In this document: in pieces, positions 6,873 to 13,572 of the stretch
How the letters are laid out: every line of letters starts with the position of its first letter
How positions within the stretch are numbered: position 1 is the stretch's first letter
Source: an uncultured Veillonellaceae bacterium
GTDB taxonomy: Bacteria > Bacillota > Negativicutes > Veillonellales > Megasphaeraceae
DNA length: 14,139 nt
Assembly: GCA_900546795.1 (NCBI GenBank)
Contig: UREG01000037.1
Span: 1 to 14,139 of the forward strand
Direction of reading: 5' to 3'
Notes under the pieces: generated by a model
What the model was told of the DNA's origin: nothing
Database searches by the model: none
What the model saw: only the letters and a program-made list of their open reading frames with translations
Translations under genes and position numbers: made by a program

Positions 6873-7527
6873 ATGGTGTATCGGCGGTCTGTTTAGGACG
6901 GATCACAGGGACGGCGAGCGTACCGATTTCTTTGTACTGCATCGAGCCGTTGGTTAAATTGGTTACTGCGTCGTAAAACGGCTGTTCTGATCCGGCTGGG
7001 ATATGCAGTGTGAGCGCGACTTGATCGCTGAATTCCCGATCGGCAGGCAGGATATGATGGAGAGGAAGCAGCCTTTCGAGAGACGCCAGATAAGAATAGG
7101 CCAACGTCAGCTTTACTTTTTTGTGCGGGATATAATCGGCAACGTCGGCTTCCTGCAAACCGAGTGAAACCGCATGGCTGTATGCGCGGACCAAGCCGCC
7201 CGCTCCCAGCTTGATTCCGCCGAAATATCGGGTAACGACGACTGCGGTATTGGTGATCCCGGACTTTTTCAATACTTCCAGCATGGGACGGCCGGCAGTT
7301 CCGGACGGTTCACCATCATCGCTGGATTTTTGATATTTTCCTTTTTCTCCGATTTGGTAAGCGGAGCAGTTATGCGTCGCGTCCCAAAATTCTTTTTTGA
7401 CAGCCGCAATAAATTGAGCGGCTTCTTCTTCCGTAAACACTTCTTTTAATGACGCGATAAAACGGGATTTTTGTACGATATATTCCGAGCGACTTTCGCC
7501 GAGCACGCTGGTAATTGATTCCGTCAT
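6871..7527 (-). CDS. yigZ: YigZ/IMPACT family protein
   Basis: This 218-residue protein belongs to the UPF0029/IMPACT family (YigZ in E. coli, YvyE in B. subtilis). The N-terminal domain carries ESRSEYIVQKSRFIA (11-25), DATHNCSAYQIG (49-60), SSDDGEPSGTAGRPML (68-83) and RYFGGIKLGAGGLVRAY (100-116), all hallmarks of the family. The C-terminal domain (about 140-210) is the ferredoxin-like DUF1949 region. The biochemical role is not settled; eukaryotic IMPACT regulates GCN2 translation control. The start ATG at 7527 has a perfect AAGGAGG site on the - strand (7540-7534). The frame opens further upstream at 7614, but those residues are not family-like. It is convergent with the permease and divergent from csoR. 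Confidence 0.95.
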   Translation of the reverse strand: MTESITSVLGESRSEYIVQKSRFIASLKEVFTEEEAAQFIAAVKKEFWDATHNCSAYQIGEKGKYQKSSDDGEPSGTAGRPMLEVLKKSGITNTAVVVTRYFGGIKLGAGGLVRAYSHAVSLGLQEADVADYIPHKKVKLTLAYSYLASLERLLPLHHILPADREFSDQVALTLHIPAGSEQPFYDAVTNLTNGSMQYKEIGTLAVPVIRPKQTADTP

Positions 7528-7555
7528 GATGAGCCTCCTTCGTATTCTTATCGTT

Positions 7556-7584
7556 ATGATACCCAAAAGAGGAAAAATGGGCAA
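7556..7584 (-). promoter_or_regulatory. Putative yigZ promoter
   Basis: On the - strand, TTGCCC (7584-7579) and TATCAT (7561-7556) are separated by 17 bases, placing transcription start near 7549, about 20 bases before the ribosome-binding site of yigZ. The match is moderate. It does not overlap the csoR operator. Confidence 0.45.
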
Positions 7585-7597
7585 GCAGTTCTTTATC

Positions 7598-7627
7598 TTG
7601 ACAATAAAACTCAATATGAGATATGAT
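7598..7627 (+). promoter_or_regulatory. csoR-copA promoter
   Basis: TTGACA (7598-7603) and TATGAT (7622-7627) are separated by 18 bases and lie 36 bases upstream of the csoR start codon. The predicted start site, around 7634, falls at the CsoR operator. Dyads ATATGAG (7614-7620) and CTCATAT (7629-7635) flank the -10 box. Confidence 0.85.
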
Positions 7628-7633
7628 ACTCAT

Positions 7634-7650
7634 ATACCCTATGGGGGTAT
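7634..7650 (+). promoter_or_regulatory. CsoR operator
   Basis: ATACCCTATGGGGGTAT is an inverted repeat with half sites ATACCC and GGGTAT, closely matching the GC-rich core of known CsoR operators such as the one upstream of copZA in B. subtilis. It lies just after the -10 box and ends two bases before the csoR ribosome-binding site. Apo-CsoR binding here would block transcription, and Cu(I) binding would release it. Confidence 0.9.
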
Positions 7651-7662
7651 GTGGAGGTGGAT

Positions 7663-7932
7663 ATGTTAAACGAAGATGAAAAAAGAAAATTGGCGCACCG
7701 GCTGCATCGGATCGGCGGGCAGGTAGACGGTATAGAGAAAATGATCACGGAAGGCCGGTATTGTATCGATATTCTGCGGCAGATTGCGGCGGCAAAATCG
7801 GCGCTGGATACGGTCGGAATGATTATTTTAGAAAGCCATGCGAAAAGCTGCGTCGTTTCGGCGATAAAGCATGACCGGGAAACAGAAGCAATCGAAGAAA
7901 TGATGACGGTGATTAAGGCTTTCAAGAAATGA
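7663..7932 (+). CDS. csoR: Copper-sensing transcriptional repressor CsoR
   Basis: This 89-residue all-helical DUF156/CsoR family repressor is released from DNA by Cu(I). The Cu(I) ligand set is present as Cys34 (in YCIDIL), His59 and Cys63 (in ESHAKSC), with the conserved helix RLHRIGGQVDGIEKMI at 13-28. The Cys-His-Cys pattern argues for copper rather than for the nickel (RcnR) or formaldehyde (FrmR) members. ATG 7663 has GGAGG at 7653-7657 with a 5-base spacer; an in-frame GTG at 7651 is possible but lies inside the ribosome-binding region. It is autoregulated through the adjacent operator and shares the transcript with copA, which starts 10 bases after its stop. Confidence 0.96.
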   Translation: MLNEDEKRKLAHRLHRIGGQVDGIEKMITEGRYCIDILRQIAAAKSALDTVGMIILESHAKSCVVSAIKHDRETEAIEEMMTVIKAFKK

Positions 7933-7942
7933 GGAGATCGGT

Positions 7943-10327
7943 ATGAAAAAAGAAATGGAGTTGGAAATCACAGGCATGCATTGCGCGGCATGCGCTGCGC
8001 GGATTGAAAAAACGCTGCGCAGCATAGCAGGAGTCGAATCGGCAGCGGTCAATCTGCTGACACGAAAAGCCTGCATTGTATATGACGAAGCGCTTTGTAC
8101 GCCGGAAGCATTCATCGAACGGATAGAACGCATTGGATTTGAAGCGGCCGTTTCCGGTCAGGAGCTGGCAGAAGTGCGGCTGGAAATTACGGGCATGCAC
8201 TGCGCTGCTTGTGTGGCACGCATTGAAAAGGTACTAGGGAAAAAGGCCGGAGTCGAAAAGGCTGAAGTAAGTTTGCTGTCGAACTCGGCCGCAGTTTATT
8301 ATGACCGGGAAAAAATAAGCCCGGACGACATGATCCAGGCTATTGAGAAAATTGGGTTTGGCGCAGCGCTTGCAGAAGAACAGCCGGCTAAAAAGAAGGC
8401 AGAAACCAAAAAGCGGCTGCAGAACGAGGTGTATACGGTGGTGTTTGCCGCATGCTTATCGATTCCGATGATGGCCGCGATGATCGGGCACTGGCTGTGG
8501 GAAACGCCGATGCTTCCCCATTGGATGGAATGGCTGTTTGCTACGATTGTGCAGTTTGGGCCGGGACGGGGTTTTTATAAAGGAGCCTGGTCGGCGGTAA
8601 AAAGCGGCGCGCTTACGATGGATGTATTGGTGGTGCTGGGCACTTCTGTTGCCTATATCTACAGCTGCTATAACGTGCTGGCTGGAAATCATGAAATGTA
8701 TTTTGAAACGTCCGCATTTTTGATCACGTTCATTTTACTCGGCAAACTTTTAGAAGAAATTGCTAAGGGAAAAACGGGAGAAGCGATTACGAAACTGCTG
8801 AATTTGCAGCCGCCGATTGCCCACGTGCTGGCCGATGGAAAGATAACGGACAAACCGGTCGAAGCAGTTCGGATCGGCGATGTGCTTCAGGTATATGCGG
8901 GGGAAAAAATACCCGTGGACGGTATCGTGCTTTCCGGTGAATCGGCGGTAGATGAATCGATGCTGACCGGCGAGAGCATACCGGTAGATAAAGCGCCGGG
9001 CGACTCGGTTGTCGGCGCCTCCGTCAATCAGATGGGCACATTTACAATGCGGGCGGAAAAAGTTGGAAAAGATATGCTGCTGTCGCAGATCATCGCAGTG
9101 GTAGAACGGGCGCAGAGTTCCAAAGCCTCGATCCAGCGTATTGCGGATAAAGCGGCTGCGTATTTTGTACCGGCGGTAATCGGTATTGCGGTCCTGACCT
9201 TTTTCGTTTGGTATTTTTGGCTGGCTCCGGGGCAGGTCGGAGAAGCGTTGTTTCATGGAACGGCGGTATTGGTAATTGCCTGCCCGTGCGCAATGGGCTT
9301 GGCAACGCCGACTTCTATTATGGTAGGTTCTGGCATGGGCGCGGAACGGGGGATTTTAATAAAAAGCGCGGAATATTTAGAAAAAGCGGGACATATTGAC
9401 ACGTTGGTCTTTGATAAGACGGGAACGATCACCCGTGGTGAGCTTACCGTAACGGATCAGCGGACTGCCGATGAGCGGTATAGCCGGATTCTTTCCCGGC
9501 TGGAGTCGTATACGGATCACCCGATTGCTCGGGCGCTGTCTGGTATGGAACGGGGCGAATATGCAGCAAAAGAGGTGACTGCCTATCAGGTTGTGCCGGG
9601 AAAAGGCATTTCGGCAGTGATGGACGGTCATACGTATGAAATTGGAAAATTGGAATGGATGAAAGAAGAAGGCTATGCATTGGGAGACTTTGCCAAGCAG
9701 GTGGAACAATGGCAGGAGGAGGGAAAAACGACTGTGATGCTGGCGGAAGACGGCCATGTCTGCGGCGCGTGGGCGGTGCAGGATACCTTGCGTGAGGAAG
9801 CGCCTAAAGTGATTCGGGCCCTTCAGGAAGCGGGGATCACCTGCTATCTTTTGACCGGCGATAATCGTCGGACTGCCGCCTACATTGCCAAACAGGCCGG
9901 GATACAGGAAGTGCTGGCGGAAGTTTTGCCGGGAGAGAAAGCCGATAAAATTGAATCGCTGAAACAGAGCGGCCGCATTGTAGGCATGGTAGGCGACGGC
10001 ATCAACGACGCTCCCGCGCTTACGGCGGCGCATGTGGGGATTGCCGTGGGCAGCGGCACGGATATTGCCATTGAAGCGGCGGATATCGTATTATTGCAAA
10101 AACATATCGGCGGCGTGTATACCGCAGTGGATTTAAGCAGAAAAACGATGAAGAATATCAAAGAAAATCTTTTCTGGGCCATGATCTATAACGCGGTGGG
10201 CATACCGCTGGCAGCGGCCGGATTCTTATCGCCTCTTCTGGCCGGATCGGCAATGGCGTTTAGTTCCGTATCGGTCGTAGGAAATGCGCTGCGGCTGAAA
10301 CGGCAGAAGATCCGAACGATTGAATGA
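7943..10327 (+). CDS. copA: Copper-exporting P-type ATPase (P1B-1) CopA
   Basis: This 794-residue inner-membrane pump exports Cu(I) using ATP. Two N-terminal heavy-metal domains each carry GMHCAAC, with metal-binding cysteine pairs Cys14/Cys17 and Cys87/Cys90. Hydrophobic segments run from about 165, then the actuator motif TGES (342-345), the transmembrane CPC motif (447-449) that defines copper transporters, the phosphorylation motif DKTGT with Asp491, the HP motif (526-527), TGD (638-640) and GDGINDAP (684-691). The last membrane helices carry YN (749-750) and MAFSSVSV (771-778), the P1B-1 copper signature. Length is normal. GAGGAG precedes ATG 7943. It follows csoR in one copper-inducible operon; no copZ chaperone gene is present. 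No clear terminator follows the stop, so read-through into the ylxM operon is possible. Confidence 0.98.
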   Translation: MKKEMELEITGMHCAACAARIEKTLRSIAGVESAAVNLLTRKACIVYDEALCTPEAFIERIERIGFEAAVSGQELAEVRLEITGMHCAACVARIEKVLGKKAGVEKAEVSLLSNSAAVYYDREKISPDDMIQAIEKIGFGAALAEEQPAKKKAETKKRLQNEVYTVVFAACLSIPMMAAMIGHWLWETPMLPHWMEWLFATIVQFGPGRGFYKGAWSAVKSGALTMDVLVVLGTSVAYIYSCYNVLAGNHEMYFETSAFLITFILLGKLLEEIAKGKTGEAITKLLNLQPPIAHVLADGKITDKPVEAVRIGDVLQVYAGEKIPVDGIVLSGESAVDESMLTGESIPVDKAPGDSVVGASVNQMGTFTMRAEKVGKDMLLSQIIAVVERAQSSKASIQRIADKAAAYFVPAVIGIAVLTFFVWYFWLAPGQVGEALFHGTAVLVIACPCAMGLATPTSIMVGSGMGAERGILIKSAEYLEKAGHIDTLVFDKTGTITRGELTVTDQRTADERYSRILSRLESYTDHPIARALSGMERGEYAAKEVTAYQVVPGKGISAVMDGHTYEIGKLEWMKEEGYALGDFAKQVEQWQEEGKTTVMLAEDGHVCGAWAVQDTLREEAPKVIRALQEAGITCYLLTGDNRRTAAYIAKQAGIQEVLAEVLPGEKADKIESLKQSGRIVGMVGDGINDAPALTAAHVGIAVGSGTDIAIEAADIVLLQKHIGGVYTAVDLSRKTMKNIKENLFWAMIYNAVGIPLAAAGFLSPLLAGSAMAFSSVSVVGNALRLKRQKIRTIE

Positions 10328-10344
10328 GTGACAAGTAAAAACAC

Positions 10345-10373
10345 TTGACATCTATATGAATCGGGCGTATAAT
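10345..10373 (+). promoter_or_regulatory. Consensus housekeeping promoter of the ylxM-ffh operon
   Basis: TTGACA (10345-10350) and TATAAT (10368-10373) are both perfect consensus, separated by the ideal 17 bases. Transcription should start near 10380, about 40 bases before ylxM. This implies strong constitutive expression by the vegetative sigma factor. Confidence 0.95.
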
Positions 10374-10417
10374 ACACCATGTTGCACTACGAAATGAAAA
10401 GAAATGTGTGAAGAACA

Positions 10418-10759
10418 ATGATAGAAGATGTGATTCGAAAAGGTGCGCTGCTCGATGTATACGGCGCATTGCTGACAGAAAAACAGCGAAACTGCATGGA
10501 GCTGTATTTCATGTCTGACTGGTCACTGGCGGAGATCGCGTCTTCCCTGCATATTTCCCGGCAGGCGGTTCATGATAACCTGCACCGGGCCGGGCAGGCG
10601 CTGGAAGAATACGAAGCCAAACTGCATATCGTGGAAAAACGGGAACGGCAGCGGCAGCTGCTGCAGGAAGCAAAAGAACTGCTGGCAGGGGAAACGCTGA
10701 TCCGGCAGAAAGAAATCGGCGAACTGCTTGCCCGTATACAACGTGAAATTGGAGAATAA
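10418..10759 (+). CDS. ylxM: SRP-associated protein YlxM
   Basis: This 113-residue UPF0122 family protein is found in Gram-positive SRP operons. Its N-terminal half is a sigma-like helix-turn-helix, with LTEKQRNCMELYFMSDWSLA at 19-38 and ISRQAVHDNLHRA at 46-58, followed by a charged helix to the C-terminus. In Streptococcus the homologue binds the SRP RNA and modulates SRP activity; a DNA-binding role has also been suggested by the fold. The start at 10418 has only a weak AAGAA upstream, so the initiation site is less certain. It lies two bases before ffh and is the first gene after the consensus promoter. Confidence 0.93.
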   Translation: MIEDVIRKGALLDVYGALLTEKQRNCMELYFMSDWSLAEIASSLHISRQAVHDNLHRAGQALEEYEAKLHIVEKRERQRQLLQEAKELLAGETLIRQKEIGELLARIQREIGE

Positions 10760-10761
10760 CC

Positions 10762-12105
10762 ATGGCATTTGAAAGCTTGACAGAAAAACTTCAAAATGCA
10801 TTTAAGTCGTTAAAAGGAAAAGGCCGCCTCACGGAGGACGACGTAGATCAGGCGCTGAAAGAAGTGCGCCGCGCTCTTTTAGAAGCGGACGTAAACTTTA
10901 CGGTTGCGAAAGACTTTATCGCAAAAATAAAAGAGAAGGCGATTGGAGAAGAGGTATTTGGCAGCTTGAATCCGGCGCAGACCGTTATCAAGATCGTCAA
11001 CGAAGAATTGACGGAACTTTTGGGCGGCACGCAGAGCCGGATCATGATATCTTCCCGGCCGCCGACGGTGATCATGCTGGCTGGCCTGCAGGGGGCCGGC
11101 AAGACGACGACGGCAGGCAAGCTGGCGCTTATGCTGAAAAAGCAGGGAAAAGCGCCGATGATGACGGCTTGCGACGTGTATCGTCCTGCGGCGATCACGC
11201 AGCTGCAGGTATTGGGTGAGCAAGTCGATGTGCCGGTCTTTACGATTGAAGGAGAAAAAGATCCGGTGCGGATCGCTTCCGGCGCAATGGAGTATGCAAA
11301 AAGTCATCTGCGGGATGTGGTGATCATCGATACCGCCGGCCGCCTTCATATCGATGAAGCGCTGATGGACGAATTGGTGCGCATCAAGCAGGAAGTCCGG
11401 CCGCATGAGATTTTGCTGGCGGTAGATGCGATGACGGGTCAGGACGCAGTAACGGCAGCAAAAGCGTTTAATGAAGCGCTCGGCGTAGACGGCGTTATCT
11501 TGACCAAGATGGACGGCGATGCCCGCGGGGGTGCGGCGCTTTCCATTAAAGCTGTTACCGGCAAGCCGATTAAATTTACCGGCGTAGGCGAAAAGCTCGA
11601 CGGATTGGAACCGTTTTATCCGGATCGTATGGCTTCCCGTATCTTGGATATGGGGGACATACAAAGCTTGATAGAAACCGTGCAGGGCAACATCGACGCC
11701 AAGGAAGCGGCGGAGATGGCAGAAGCGCTTCGCAAAGGCGATTTTACGCTGGACGACTTCTTAAAACAGCTGCAGCAATTTAAAAAATTGGGTTCTATGA
11801 AAAGCCTGCTGGGCATGATCCCGGGTATGGGCAAATATAAAAAAGAATTAGATGCCATTGATATGGACGAAAAAGAAAAAGAGCTTCGTCAGTTGGAAGC
11901 TATCATTCGATCTATGACAATGGAAGAACGGCAGAATGCAAAACTGCTGAACGGCAGCCGGCGCAAACGTATTGCGATGGGCAGCGGCACAAAAGTACAG
12001 GACGTGAACCGCTTGCTGAAACAATATGAAGAAACTCGGAAAATGATGAAAAAAATGTCCGGTTTGCAGAAAAAAGGCAAAAAGAAATTCAAATTTCCTT
12101 TTTGA
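10762..12105 (+). CDS. ffh: Signal recognition particle protein Ffh (SRP54)
   Basis: This 447-residue GTPase binds SRP RNA and hydrophobic signal sequences and targets ribosomes to the membrane with FtsY. The N domain occupies about residues 1-90. The G domain has GLQGAGKTTT (108-117), DVYRPAAITQL (138-148), DTAGRLHIDEA (190-200) and TKMDGDARGGAAL (248-260). The M domain follows from about 300, with LLGMIPGMGK (349-358) and the RNA-binding segment NGSRRKRIAMGSGT (397-410). A methionine- and lysine-rich tail ends in KKFKFPF. Length is typical. A GGAG site lies at the end of ylxM, two bases upstream. ftsY is not in the window. Confidence 0.98.
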   Translation: MAFESLTEKLQNAFKSLKGKGRLTEDDVDQALKEVRRALLEADVNFTVAKDFIAKIKEKAIGEEVFGSLNPAQTVIKIVNEELTELLGGTQSRIMISSRPPTVIMLAGLQGAGKTTTAGKLALMLKKQGKAPMMTACDVYRPAAITQLQVLGEQVDVPVFTIEGEKDPVRIASGAMEYAKSHLRDVVIIDTAGRLHIDEALMDELVRIKQEVRPHEILLAVDAMTGQDAVTAAKAFNEALGVDGVILTKMDGDARGGAALSIKAVTGKPIKFTGVGEKLDGLEPFYPDRMASRILDMGDIQSLIETVQGNIDAKEAAEMAEALRKGDFTLDDFLKQLQQFKKLGSMKSLLGMIPGMGKYKKELDAIDMDEKEKELRQLEAIIRSMTMEERQNAKLLNGSRRKRIAMGSGTKVQDVNRLLKQYEETRKMMKKMSGLQKKGKKKFKFPF

Positions 12106-12123
12106 TAGATTGTAAAGTAATTG

Positions 12124-12133
12124 AAGGAGGTGA
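12124..12133 (+). promoter_or_regulatory. Extended Shine-Dalgarno site of rpsP
   Basis: AAGGAGGTGA is a ten-base match to the 16S rRNA 3' end complement and lies 7 bases before the rpsP ATG. It is the strongest ribosome-binding site in the window and fits a ribosomal protein needed in higher amounts than its operon partners. Confidence 0.9.
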
Positions 12134-12140
12134 ATAGATC

Positions 12141-12407
12141 ATGGTAAAAATTCGTTTGACTCGTTTAGGCGCTAAAAAAGCTCCTTTCTATCGTATCGTT
12201 GTAGCAGACGCTCGCGCTCCTCGTGAAGGCCGTCCTATCGACACGATCGGTCAGTACGACCCGACCAAAGCGGAAGCAGTAATCAACATTGATGAAGAAA
12301 AAGCTTTGAAATGGCTTCAGAACGGTGCACAGCCGACTGATACGGTTCGTTCTCTTTTCAAAAAAGCTGGCGTTATGGCTAAATTTGAAGAGCTTAAAAG
12401 AAAGTAA
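12141..12407 (+). CDS. rpsP: 30S ribosomal protein S16
   Basis: This 88-residue protein is bS16, a primary 16S rRNA-binding protein needed for 30S assembly. The family N-terminus MVKIRLTRLGAKKAPFYRIVVAD (beginning at residue 1) continues with ARAPREGRPI and IGQYDPT. The C-terminal lysine-rich tail is normal. Its codon use differs from neighbouring genes: six of eight arginines are CGT, none CGG, which is common elsewhere in the window. This is a mark of high expression rather than transfer. It lies 35 bases after ffh and 15 bases before khpA in the conserved operon. Confidence 0.99.
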   Translation: MVKIRLTRLGAKKAPFYRIVVADARAPREGRPIDTIGQYDPTKAEAVINIDEEKALKWLQNGAQPTDTVRSLFKKAGVMAKFEELKRK

Positions 12408-12422
12408 GAGAGGTCAATTGAC

Positions 12423-12650
12423 ATGAAAGAGTTGATTGAATGTATTGCCAAGTCATTGGTAAAACAACCGGATGCAGTGACCGTTACCTTGGTGCAGAAG
12501 GATGGCAGTGAAGTGTATGAACTTCATGTCGCTCCAGAAGATATGGGAAAAGTAATCGGTAAGCAAGGTAAGATAGCCAAAGCGATTCGCACAGTCGTGA
12601 AAGCGGCTGCGGTGAAGGAAAACGTTAAAGTTTCCATTGATATTGTATAA
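12423..12650 (+). CDS. khpA: KH domain RNA-binding protein KhpA
   Basis: This 75-residue protein (YlqC family) is a single KH domain with the nucleic-acid-binding GxxG loop in VIGKQGK (44-50). In Streptococcus and other Bacillota, KhpA pairs with KhpB (Jag/EloR) to bind RNAs and affect cell elongation and division. Position directly after rpsP is the conserved location. The ribosome-binding site is a GAGAGG stretch just upstream. khpB is not in the window. Confidence 0.96.
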   Translation: MKELIECIAKSLVKQPDAVTVTLVQKDGSEVYELHVAPEDMGKVIGKQGKIAKAIRTVVKAAAVKENVKVSIDIV

Positions 12651-12661
12651 GGAGAGACACT

Positions 12662-13069
12662 ATGGAACAGATTACACTTCGGTGCCCCATCGCCGTAAAA
12701 TCCAAAGTTACGGAAGCGTTAAAAGGCAAAATCATAGAAGACCTGAACGAACGCCTTCGTCTGGTAGAGCAAGATCTTCAGAATATTGAATTTCAAGCAA
12801 AACGGATGATGAGCGAACAGGCTAAAATGGATGCCCAGGGGCTGATTTCTCTTCGCGCTCAGGTAGAGCAGGAAAAACAGAAACGCCTTAACTTTAAAGC
12901 AGAAGTAACTGCAAAGCTCAAAGATGCAGAAAAATTAGAAATTGGTGCTGAAATCAGTCAGGGAACGATGGAACAGACCGTTACCGTAAGTGTCGGCGAC
13001 GATCTGAATGCACTGATGAATACGGAAATCTTGCTGGAAGACGGCAAGATCGTGGCGATTCGTCAGTAA
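12662..13069 (+). CDS. ylqD: YlqD family protein, function unknown
   Basis: This 135-residue cytoplasmic protein matches the YlqD family by position and architecture: a short beta-rich N-terminus (TLRCPIAVKSKVT), a long charged helical stretch at about 22-95 that is probably coiled-coil, and a C-terminal beta-rich part (about 100-135) ending GKIVAIRQ. No catalytic motif is visible. It occupies the ylqD position between khpA and rimM as in B. subtilis. GGAGAG precedes the ATG. Its stop overlaps the rimM start by one base (TAATG), so the two are probably translationally coupled, hinting at a ribosome- or RNA-linked role. Confidence 0.88.
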   Translation: MEQITLRCPIAVKSKVTEALKGKIIEDLNERLRLVEQDLQNIEFQAKRMMSEQAKMDAQGLISLRAQVEQEKQKRLNFKAEVTAKLKDAEKLEIGAEISQGTMEQTVTVSVGDDLNALMNTEILLEDGKIVAIRQ

Positions 13070-13572
13070 TGTCCAAGACCGATTTTATTACCATTGGTAA
13101 AATCATTGCCCCGCACGGTGTGCGGGGTGATGTTCGTATATATCCTATTACGGATTTCCCTGAACGTTTTTTGGATATGGACGAATGCTATATTGAACAG
13201 AAAAAATATACGATAACCAGCGCGCGTTTTCATAAGCAGTTTGTTTTGATGACCTTTGAAGGCATAAAAGACCGCAATGCGGCAGAACTTCTGGTGCAGA
13301 AAGAAATGCAGGTCAAACGGGACGAGCTGGTGCCATTGCCGGAAGGCCGGTATTACATTTTTGATATGATCGGGCTTTCTGTGTATGATACGGAAAATAA
13401 TCTACTGGGGACGTTGACGGAAGTGCTTCAGCCGGGCAGCAACGACGTATATGTAGTGGAGCCGAAAGACGGAAAACCGCTGCTGCTGCCGGCGATCAAA
13501 GACGTAATTGTCCAGGTCGATATAGAAAATAAAAAAATGGTGGTCGATCCGCCGGAATGGGAAGACGAATGA
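13069..13572 (+). CDS. rimM: Ribosome maturation factor RimM
   Basis: This 167-residue protein binds the 30S head (near S19) and helps late 16S rRNA processing. The N-terminal domain starts with IGKIIAPHGVRGDVRIYPITD (from residue 9), the RimM signature, and the C-terminal PRC-barrel runs from about residue 92 (GRYYIFDMIGL) to the end, with GSNDVYVV and LLLPAIKDVI as conserved blocks. ATG 13069 overlaps the ylqD stop, and its own stop overlaps trmD as ATGA, so translation of the three genes is likely coupled. No separate strong ribosome-binding site is evident. Confidence 0.97.
   Translation: MSKTDFITIGKIIAPHGVRGDVRIYPITDFPERFLDMDECYIEQKKYTITSARFHKQFVLMTFEGIKDRNAAELLVQKEMQVKRDELVPLPEGRYYIFDMIGLSVYDTENNLLGTLTEVLQPGSNDVYVVEPKDGKPLLLPAIKDVIVQVDIENKKMVVDPPEWEDE

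Noticed and set aside
7528..7614. N-terminal extension of yigZ to 7614
   Set aside because: It covers the promoter region and a perfect AAGGAGG site directly before ATG 7527; the extra residues are not YigZ-like.
7651..7662. GTG start for csoR at 7651
   Set aside because: The codons form the ribosome-binding site itself (GGAGG at 7653), so ATG 7663 is preferred.
10332..10347. CAAGT/ACTTG dyad after copA as a terminator
   Set aside because: Only five pairs, AT-rich loop and no T-tract; it overlaps the -35 box and is probably chance.
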